Assembly: GCF_000389965.1 (NCBI RefSeq)
Contig: NC_021191.1
Location: 4,093,501-4,157,500, forward strand
DNA: 64,000 nucleotides
Direction of reading: 5' to 3'
Source of the DNA: Actinoplanes sp. N902-109
Lineage (GTDB): Bacteria; Actinomycetota; Actinomycetes; Mycobacteriales; Micromonosporaceae
Part shown: positions 58,077-64,000 of the stretch, one piece after another
Layout: the number at the start of each line of letters is the position of its first letter
How positions within the stretch are numbered: the first letter of the stretch is position 1
Program-made: the position numbers and the translations under genes
The notes under the pieces: generated by a model
The model's database searches: none
The model's input: only the letters and a program-made list of their open reading frames with translations
Told to the model about the DNA's origin: nothing

Positions 58077-58393
58077 CAAAGCCCACCCGCGCGTCGCATG
58101 CCGCATGCCCCTCTGTGCGCCGGCTGCCGGCGCTGCGCGTCGACTGCCGCACTGCACGCCGGCTGCCGGCGCTGCGCGTCGACTGCCGCACTGCACGCCG
58201 GGTGCCGCCGCCTGCTGCTCGGCACGTCAAGCGCTGCACGCCGCCCGGAGAAGTGACGGCCACTGCGCGATGGCCGCGCGGCGGCAAAGACCACGCAGCA
58301 TTCCGATCGGCGTGGCGCGGAAGACCAGGCTGCGTTCCGATCGGGCGTGGTGCAGAAGGCCACGCCGCGCCCGATCGGCGCGCGCCCCGGGTC
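58077..58393. repeat. Two tandem repeat blocks (39-bp and 34-35-bp units)
   Basis: 58119-58157 and 58158-58196 are two identical 39-bp copies, followed by a diverged partial third. 58287-58320 and 58321-58355 are 34- and 35-bp imperfect copies with a third partial copy to about 58385. The blocks fill the space between the convergent SDR and tetR genes; I see no gene in it. Confidence 0.88.
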
Positions 58394-58969
58394 TCAGCGC
58401 CGGGTCGCCAGGGCGTCGGCCATGAGGTCGAGCAGGCGGTCGGTCTGGCCGGGGACGTCGCCGGTGCCTGTGGTCAGGAAGATGCCGTGCAGCATCATGG
58501 TGGCGTCGTCGGGGTGGATGTCGTCGCGCAGGGTGCCGGCGCGGGCACCGGCTTCGAGGATTGCCGCGAACGCTGCTGTGATGAGTTCGCGGGTCCGGGG
58601 GGCGATCCGGCCGGCGGCGATGCTGCTGCGCAGGGTGTCCAGCATGCCGCGTTTGGTGGTGGAGAAAGCGGCGTAGCGGTTCATCCACTGGCGCAGCGCG
58701 AGCTCGGGCGGCAATTCGGCGAGCAGCGTGGTGGCGCTGGTGGCGAGGTCGTCGAGTTCGGCCGCGTAGACGGCTTCGATCAGTTCCTCGCGGCTGGGGA
58801 AGTGCCGGTAGAGCGTGCCGATGCCGACGCCGGCCCGCCGCGCCACGGCTTCCAGGGCGATCGGGCCGTCGGCTGCCGCGATTGTCTCGCGGGCCGCGGT
58901 CAGGAGTTTCTCCCGGTTGCGTTGCGCGTCGGAGCGGGGACGGCCGGTACTGCCAGGAGCGGCGGGCAA
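58394..58969 (-). CDS. TetR-family repressor (191 aa)
   Basis: A standard TetR: NREKLLTAARETIAAADGPIALEAVARRAGVGIGTLYRHFPSREELIEAVY forms the HTH (seen as AVARRAGVGIGTLYRHFPSRE), followed by an AcrR-like C-terminal domain ending LLDLMADALATRR. It starts with TTG at 58969. The adjacent pair of similar palindromes and the divergent aldo/keto reductase gene indicate local control. Ligand unknown. Confidence 0.9.
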   Translation of the reverse strand: MPAAPGSTGRPRSDAQRNREKLLTAARETIAAADGPIALEAVARRAGVGIGTLYRHFPSREELIEAVYAAELDDLATSATTLLAELPPELALRQWMNRYAAFSTTKRGMLDTLRSSIAAGRIAPRTRELITAAFAAILEAGARAGTLRDDIHPDDATMMLHGIFLTTGTGDVPGQTDRLLDLMADALATRR

Positions 58970-59022
58970 AGCGGAGGCACCTCCGATTGTGTTACGGTCG
59001 GCTCAGCGGAGGCCCCTCCGCT
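58970..59022. promoter_or_regulatory. Two similar palindromes between tetR and the AKR gene
   Basis: AGCGGAGGCACCTCCGAT (58970-58987) and AGCGGAGGCCCCTCCGCT (59005-59022) share 8-bp arms AGCGGAGG/CCTCCGCT (the first with one mismatch) around a 2-bp centre, 35 bp apart. They are the likely operators of the adjacent TetR protein. Confidence 0.75.
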
Positions 59023-59052
59023 TCCCTTATTCTCGCACGGGAGTTGGTCTCC

Positions 59053-59916
59053 ATGACTGACGGCAGCCAAGGCTTGCTGGCCGGCCGCAAGGTTCACCGG
59101 ATCGGGTACGGCGCCATGCAGCTGGGCCGGTTGCGCGACGATCGCGCGGCGGCGCTCGCCGTGCTGCGCCGGGCCGTGGAGCTCGGCGTCAACCATGTCG
59201 ACACGGCCGAGTTCTACACCTACGGCTACGTCAACAGCCTGCTCAAGGAGGCTCTGCGGCCGGAGGACGGCGTCCTGGTCGTCAGCAAGGTGGGCGCGGC
59301 ACCCGACCCCGGCGGACCCCGGCCGCTCCGGCTCGCGCAACGCCCCGAGGAGCTGCGGGCCGCCGTCGAGGCCAACCTGGCCGGGCTCGGCGTGGAGCAG
59401 ATCCCGGTGGTCAACCTCCGTCGTACCGACGGGGTGTCGCCGCTGCGGGCCGAGGGTGAGCAGGCGGTCGACCTCGACGACCAGCTGGCCGAGATGATCG
59501 CCCTGCGGGCCGAGGGCAAGATCGGGGCGATCGGGTTGAGCTGCGTGACCCTCGACGGGCTGCGGCGTGCGCTGCCCGCGGACATCGTCTGCGTGCAGAA
59601 CGCGTACAGCCTGGTGGCCCGCGAGGACGAGGACATGCTGGCCTTCTGCGCCGAGCACGGCATCGCCTGGGTGCCGTACTTCCCGTTGGGCGGGGCCATG
59701 CCCGGCCTGCCGAAGGTCACCGGGCAGCCGGCCGTGACCGCGGCAGCCGAACGCCTGCACTGCACGCCGGCCCAGGTCGGCCTGGCCTGGCTGCTCCATC
59801 ACGCGCCGAACGTGCTGCTCATCCCCGGTACGGCCGACCGTGCGCACCTCGAAGCGAACATGGCCGCCGGCAGTGTCACCATCGACGAGCCGACGGCGGC
59901 CGCGTTGACGAGCTGA
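59053..59916 (+). CDS. Aldo/keto reductase (287 aa)
   Basis: A TIM-barrel NADPH oxidoreductase. RIGYGAMQLGRL begins the barrel; HVDTAEFYTYGYVN holds the catalytic Asp and Tyr, VVSKVG the Lys. The fourth catalytic position, usually His, reads VVNLRR, as it does in the YdbC-like subgroup. The C-terminal LLIPGTADRAHLEANMAA is the NADPH phosphate-binding loop. The ATG at 59053 (MTDGSQGLLAGRKVHRIG) starts the homology. Divergent from its probable TetR repressor. Carbonyl substrate unknown. Confidence 0.92.
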   Translation: MTDGSQGLLAGRKVHRIGYGAMQLGRLRDDRAAALAVLRRAVELGVNHVDTAEFYTYGYVNSLLKEALRPEDGVLVVSKVGAAPDPGGPRPLRLAQRPEELRAAVEANLAGLGVEQIPVVNLRRTDGVSPLRAEGEQAVDLDDQLAEMIALRAEGKIGAIGLSCVTLDGLRRALPADIVCVQNAYSLVAREDEDMLAFCAEHGIAWVPYFPLGGAMPGLPKVTGQPAVTAAAERLHCTPAQVGLAWLLHHAPNVLLIPGTADRAHLEANMAAGSVTIDEPTAAALTS

Positions 59917-59918
59917 CC

Positions 59919-62402
59919 TCAGGGCACCACCCGCAGCGACGGCCCGGCCTCCACCCCCAACGCCTCGCACGGCGCCACGATGACGCCGCCGAGCAACTGG
60001 TACCGGCCCGGTTCGGGGGCGTCGAAGTCCAGGGTGACCTCGGCGCCGGGGGTACCGGGGGAGAGGTGGCCGGTCGCCGTGGCGATGACCCGCGTCCAGG
60101 CCGGGTCGGCCGAGGTGACGACGATGTGGGCGAGGTACAGCGCCTGGTCGTCGGCCAGCCGGGCGGCGTCGGCGCCGGTGAGCGCGAAGGTGATGGCGGC
60201 GGTCAGGTGGCCGGGCCGATCGGCGGTCGCGGGCGGGTGCCGGTCAGCGGTGCCGAAGTGCATGTCGAGGATGCCGACCTGACAGTCCGCGGGGGCCGGT
60301 GCGGTGGTCTCGGCGGGGCCGCCGGCGTGGGTCTCGACGAAGTACTGGATCCGGCGTCCGCCGTCCGAGCCGGCCGGGGCGACCTGCGGGCCGGCAGGCG
60401 GGCCGTCGGCCTGGACCACGTGCTGGTCACGCACCTCGCCGTCGGCGTCGAGCACGACGGTGACCCCGTAGATCGGAGCATGGGCCGGCTGGGCCGCGAC
60501 GGGCTGAGGGCGCGGCTGGGGCGGCTCGAAGTCAGCGACGATGCCGTCCAGCCGGGCGCCGGGGCAGCGGGCCCGCGGGCCCATGCCGAACCTGGCGAAC
60601 GCCCCCCAGACGGCCCGTTCCGCCGCACCGAACTCGGTGGCGGACAACCGGCCGGTGCTGCGCATGTCGGTGAGCGCACGCAGGATCGCGTCGCGCATGT
60701 CGAGGAAGCTCGGGTTGGCCCGGGACAGCTTGAGCGCGTCCAGCACCAGGTGCATCGCCAGCTGCTCGGAGCCCAGCCGGCGGGTCATCTCCATCAGGGT
60801 GGCGCACCAGACCTCGCCGACCTCGTGCACCTCGGTGTAGTCGATGCCGAGCTTGCCGAAATGGCCCGGGTGGTGCTCGTCGTACGGGTTGCCGCGGATG
60901 CCGTTCGCGCGGTCCACGGCCCAGCGGCCGACGACGTTCGTGCCGGCGTACAGGCAGCCGAAGTAGTCGCCCCAGCCCTCGCCCATCCCGCCGCTCTGGA
61001 TCTCGTCGAGCGCGTGGGTGTCCAGGCCGCCGCCGATCAGCCGGTTGGTCACCCCGTGGGTGTACTCGTGGAACACGATCGTGGCGTCCAGCGCGGTGTG
61101 CCGGCCGGTGCGCCTGACCGGGCCGAGCCGCAGCACCGGGCTGGCCCCGTCGACCGGAGTGGCCATCGAGGCGGTGCCGGACACCGGCTCGCCGAACACC
61201 CGGGCGTCGACCGGGTCGGTGGCCACCCCGCCACGGCCCAGTGAGTCGCGCTGGAAGTTGGCGTCGGCCTCGGTGAAGCCGAGCAGGTAGAAGAAGTCGT
61301 GGGCCGAGGAGACCAGCGCGAAGGCGTTGAGGACCTGCTGCTCCACGCTGTCCGCGGCGAAAGTGAAGGTGAGCTCGTCACCGTCGCGCCGGCCCTGCGC
61401 ATGCGGCCCGGTGTCGCCCGGGTGGGCGATCGCGTTGGTGCCGTCGGTGGTGTCGCGGGCCAGCCACGGGTCGGGGAACCCGGCGGGCAGGCCGGCCGGG
61501 CGGTCCAGCCGGTAGTCCTCCAGGTTGCGGGGGAACGGGATGCGCCGGCGCTCCTGGCCGCCGTCGATCAGGAACACGTCCCCGCCGGCGGCCACCGACA
61601 CCACCATCTGCCGGGCGAACAGCACGGTACGGTCGTTGGCGTCCACCACCACGGCGAAGCGCTCGGCGTGCCCGGGCATGGTCAGCACGACGTGCCAGCC
61701 GAGCCGGGTGTCACCGGGGCCGACCGGGAACCACACCAGCCCGGCGGTGATCGGCTCGGCGAACGGGCCGGCGTCGAGCACGGCCGAGCGGTCGGGGGTG
61801 CCGGGCAGCAGCGCCGTGACGTGCGGCTCAAAGCCGTCCAGGTCGGCGGTCGGCGGTTCGATCGGCTCCATGAACTGGTCGAACCTGTTCAGCTCGTCCG
61901 CGGTGGGCCGGGCCACGTGCCGCGCTGCGGTGCGGACAGCGTCCTCCACCCGTACCGAAGGGTTGGGGTCGAGGGTTTCCTCGATGGTCACGCTGCTGCC
62001 GGCGGTCGAGGAGATCGCATCCGACGGGTCGAAGACCACCGCCTGGGCGGCCTGGAACACCGTGATCCCCTGATGTTGCTGGCGCAGGTGCACGGTGTGC
62101 GCGCCGGAGCTGCTGGTCTGCACCACCGGGTCGGGCACGAACTCGACCGGCTGGGTCCCGGTGAGCCCGAGCAGCGGGCTCACCGTCCGCAGGTGCGCCA
62201 GGGCGCGGGCCGGGTAGCTGCCGGGCGCGGCGGTGGCCCGCAGCGACTCCACCCGCGCGGCGTTGCCGGTCAGCGCATCCGTCGCGGCCAGCCGGGCGGT
62301 CTGCGCACCGGGCAGCCGGGTGGAGACCTCCTGGGCCAGCGACCTCAGGCGCTGCTCGTCCGGCTCGTCGAGCGGCCGGCGGAGATCGACTTCGCGGCTC
62401 AT
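59919..62402 (-). CDS. M36 (fungalysin-type) zinc metalloprotease (827 aa)
   Basis: An extracellular-type elastinolytic metalloprotease. The zinc motif HEYTHGVTNRL (near residue 445) and the downstream Glu ligand in GGMGEGWGDYF, with LVSSAHDFFYLLGF before it, are the signatures of family M36. The N-terminal 250 residues look like the fungalysin propeptide (VHLRQQHQGITVFQAAQAVVF). No signal peptide is visible: the N-terminus MSREVDLRRPLDEPDEQRL is charged. The start has GGGAGGCGG upstream and looks right, so export must use another route or the protein acts after lysis. It is preceded on the same strand by an unknown gene, 63 bp away. Confidence 0.9.
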   Translation of the reverse strand: MSREVDLRRPLDEPDEQRLRSLAQEVSTRLPGAQTARLAATDALTGNAARVESLRATAAPGSYPARALAHLRTVSPLLGLTGTQPVEFVPDPVVQTSSSGAHTVHLRQQHQGITVFQAAQAVVFDPSDAISSTAGSSVTIEETLDPNPSVRVEDAVRTAARHVARPTADELNRFDQFMEPIEPPTADLDGFEPHVTALLPGTPDRSAVLDAGPFAEPITAGLVWFPVGPGDTRLGWHVVLTMPGHAERFAVVVDANDRTVLFARQMVVSVAAGGDVFLIDGGQERRRIPFPRNLEDYRLDRPAGLPAGFPDPWLARDTTDGTNAIAHPGDTGPHAQGRRDGDELTFTFAADSVEQQVLNAFALVSSAHDFFYLLGFTEADANFQRDSLGRGGVATDPVDARVFGEPVSGTASMATPVDGASPVLRLGPVRRTGRHTALDATIVFHEYTHGVTNRLIGGGLDTHALDEIQSGGMGEGWGDYFGCLYAGTNVVGRWAVDRANGIRGNPYDEHHPGHFGKLGIDYTEVHEVGEVWCATLMEMTRRLGSEQLAMHLVLDALKLSRANPSFLDMRDAILRALTDMRSTGRLSATEFGAAERAVWGAFARFGMGPRARCPGARLDGIVADFEPPQPRPQPVAAQPAHAPIYGVTVVLDADGEVRDQHVVQADGPPAGPQVAPAGSDGGRRIQYFVETHAGGPAETTAPAPADCQVGILDMHFGTADRHPPATADRPGHLTAAITFALTGADAARLADDQALYLAHIVVTSADPAWTRVIATATGHLSPGTPGAEVTLDFDAPEPGRYQLLGGVIVAPCEALGVEAGPSLRVVP

Positions 62403-62465
62403 GAGTCCGCCTCCCTGAGAGGGGTGCCGGGCCCGGCCGGGCCCGGCACCGGACGGGACCGCCGG

Positions 62466-63152
62466 CTACTTGGGGTAGACCAGGTAGCGCAGCGGGATGT
62501 TCTCCTGGACCTGCCAGGAGTCGGCGTCGATGATCGTGCTGGCGAAGGCCGCGTACGGCTGGCCGAGGTCGACGATGTCGGCCGACAGGTTGGCCTCGAA
62601 CAGGATCGGCTTGCGGCCCGGCATCGGCGCCTGGAACCAGAAGTCGAGCACCGTGAACGGGTCCGCCGGTGAGGTGAACATGTCCTGGCGGAAGTCGTCG
62701 GGGCCGTCGGTCACGTCGGTCAGGTTGACCTGTTCCATGCCGACCCGGTACGTCCGCCCGCCCAGCTGGACGGTCGGCTGCACGGCGAAGCCGCTCGGGA
62801 TGTCGATCTCGGGGTTCACGAACATCACCGCGTAGATGACCGCGTACTCACCCCCGGCAATGATCTTGCTGGGCTGGTACGGCGGCGGCCCGAAGAACTG
62901 GATCGGGGTGTACGCGTACAGGTCGAACGCCACATACGCGCCGACCGTGGGCTCGCCCAGCGTGGCGCCGGCCCGGCGGGCCTCGAGGCGGGCCTGCAGC
63001 CGCCGGTCGAGGCTGCCCTGCAGGCCGGCGCGGACCTGCTGGACCAGTCGTTCGCGGGTCGGTGCCGCCTTCTCCAGCAGGTCGGCCGGTGGTGCCGCCG
63101 GCGGAGCCGCTGCGGCCTTGACCGTGATCTCTTCCTTGGTGATCGTGGACAT
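62466..63152 (-). CDS. Unrecognised protein upstream of the M36 protease (228 aa)
   Basis: I do not recognise this family. Residues 1-30 are Ala/Pro-rich and flexible (KAAAAPPAAPPADLLEKAA), 30-65 form a probable amphipathic helix (RERLVQQVRAGLQGSLDRRLQARLEARR in part), and 70-228 are a beta-rich domain with AYVAFDLYAYTPIQFFGPPPY, VFVNPEIDIPSG-like MFVNPEIDIPSGF and FWFQAPMPGRKPI. There is no signal peptide, membrane segment or metal motif. GAAGGAGGC precedes the ATG. Same strand and 63 bp upstream of the protease, so an operon is likely; it could be an inhibitor, substrate or structural partner. Confidence 0.75.
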   Translation of the reverse strand: MSTITKEEITVKAAAAPPAAPPADLLEKAAPTRERLVQQVRAGLQGSLDRRLQARLEARRAGATLGEPTVGAYVAFDLYAYTPIQFFGPPPYQPSKIIAGGEYAVIYAVMFVNPEIDIPSGFAVQPTVQLGGRTYRVGMEQVNLTDVTDGPDDFRQDMFTSPADPFTVLDFWFQAPMPGRKPILFEANLSADIVDLGQPYAAFASTIIDADSWQVQENIPLRYLVYPK

Positions 63153-63353
63153 CGGAAGCCTCCTTCTCGCATCGCTGCCCGGGCACCCATCACGCCGATG
63201 CTGGCAGCGCCCGCTTAACCGGCGTGGTCGCGCGGCTTAGCCGGGGGCCCGGCCGGCGTTAAGCGGAGTGGCACACCGGTCCCGGTTTGACCCCCTCCAC
63301 CGTGGGCACCAGATCGCCACGCGGGGGACGGTCACGAGGAACGGAGGTACACC

Positions 63354-63590
63354 GTGGGTCCGCACGAGATGGTGGTGAGCAGTTCCGCCGAGACCGGCGC
63401 GGAGGAGTGGAGCTGCCCGAGTTGCGGGCGCCGGCTGCTGCTGCGCTGGCCGCCGCGCTTCGAGCGGGTCGTGCTGCACCCGGGCGACGAACGGGTGGTG
63501 CACGTCGGCGGGCGCGCCGTGCCGGCCATCGACCGGGTCACCGAGCAGGAGAGGCGCTGGCTGGCCGCGTACGGAATCGTCTGGGACTGA
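63354..63590 (+). CDS. Small protein with one C-x2-C knuckle (78 aa)
   Basis: A 78-residue protein starting with GTG behind GGAGG. It has a single C-P-S-C-G-R-R motif (EEWSCPSCGRRLLLRWPP), as in half zinc ribbons, followed by a strand-rich stretch VVLHPGDERVVHVGG and a C-terminal helix ending AAYGIVWD. One Cys pair would need dimerisation or other ligands to hold zinc. Convergent with the BTAD regulator, 6 bp apart. Function unknown. Confidence 0.7.
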   Translation: MGPHEMVVSSSAETGAEEWSCPSCGRRLLLRWPPRFERVVLHPGDERVVHVGGRAVPAIDRVTEQERRWLAAYGIVWD

Positions 63591-63596
63591 GGCCGG

Positions 63597-64000
63597 TCAC
63601 ACCGATTCGTGCCGCCGGATGCGCCGGTAGAGGTCCTGGGTCTCCGGGCTCGGGTCCATGTCCAGGTCGCTGCGCAGGGCGCTGACACACGCCTGATGCT
63701 GCAGCAGGGCCAGGTGGGGTTGCCCCTGCCGGCTGTGACAGTGCATCAGCCGCCGGTGCGCGGTCTCCCGGCACGGGTCGTACTCGATGATCCGGCTGCA
63801 CAGGGTTGCGGCGGCGGCGTACCGCCCGACCTCGAAGGACAGACCACTCAGGTGGTCCAGCGCGTCGACATGCGCCAGCCGCAGCCGGTCCCGCAGGAGC
63901 ACACACCATTCCTCGTACGGGTTGTCGGCCAGGAAATCACCGCGGTACAGCCCGTCCGCGACCTCGTACTCGCGGATCGCCCGTTCGGACCGGCCGGCCA
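63597..64000 (-). CDS. BTAD-domain transcriptional regulator, C-terminal part (cut by window edge)
   Basis: The frame enters from the right edge with GRSERAIREYEVADGLYRG and continues DFLADNPYEEWCVLLRDRLRL, IIEYDPCRETAHRRLMHCH and DMDPSPETQDLYRRIRRHE. This is the tetratricopeptide-like BTAD domain of SARP or long LuxR-like actinomycete regulators. It is a clear paralogue of the remnant at 4798-5674, including the spacing of all these motifs. The DNA-binding part must lie beyond the window. The Met/Val codon at 63902 is internal. Regulated genes are unknown. Confidence 0.88.
   Translation of the reverse strand, partial: AGRSERAIREYEVADGLYRGDFLADNPYEEWCVLLRDRLRLAHVDALDHLSGLSFEVGRYAAAATLCSRIIEYDPCRETAHRRLMHCHSRQGQPHLALLQHQACVSALRSDLDMDPSPETQDLYRRIRRHESV

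Noticed and set aside
1..64000. tRNA, rRNA, insertion sequence or phage genes
   Set aside because: None seen: no transposase or integrase motifs, no cloverleaf or rRNA-like stretches; the island therefore lacks classical mobility genes in this window.

Overview
The window is very GC-rich, high-GC third-codon DNA that reads as the chromosome of a filamentous actinomycete. Family-level signals (a FurA-KatG pair, an EfeUOB iron importer with an IdeR/DtxR box, a CebR box in front of a cellulase, BTAD-type regulators, many TTG/GTG and leaderless starts) point to Micromonosporaceae, most likely Actinoplanes or a close relative. The genus is inference; there is no rRNA or tRNA gene to confirm it.

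Region 1 (1 to about 32.4 kb) is a hypoxia/dormancy island resembling an enlarged mycobacterial DosR regulon. It holds a heme-type DosS/DevS sensor kinase and, divergently, a DosR/DevR response regulator with the key residues at the same positions as the mycobacterial proteins; six universal stress proteins; Hsp20; three Acg-type nitroreductases (one frameshifted); two CBS-BON proteins; and a fermentative enzyme set: AdhE (partial), GAPDH, pyruvate formate-lyase with its activase, a zinc alcohol dehydrogenase, pyruvate phosphate dikinase, phosphoketolase and a GNAT-fused ADP-forming acyl-CoA synthetase. A 14-bp palindrome close to GGGACTWWAGTCCC sits 30 to 110 bp upstream of most of these units, so they probably form one regulon. 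Read together, the enzymes would turn sugar phosphates into acetyl-phosphate, acetyl-CoA, formate, acetate and ethanol, re-oxidising NADH and conserving ATP when respiration stops.

Region 2 (32.4 to 34.6 kb) is a gene graveyard: remnants of a flavin monooxygenase, a GAF/HTH regulator and a BadF-type sugar kinase surround an intact NUDIX gene.

Region 3 (34.7 to 64 kb) is accessory metabolism: a VOC protein, DoxX, a secreted GH92 mannosidase, EfeUOB, a MarR/MBL pair, SDRs, a GH5-CBM2 cellulase under a CebR box, FurA-KatG, a TetR/MFS efflux pair, an HxlR/NAD-binding pair, a secreted M14 carboxypeptidase, a TetR/AKR pair, an M36 metalloprotease with an unknown partner, and an incomplete BTAD regulator at the right edge. 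Many of the intergenic spaces from 34 to 58 kb carry minisatellite-like tandem repeats, the most striking a degenerate 16-bp-period array of about 40 units at 43.5 to 44.2 kb.
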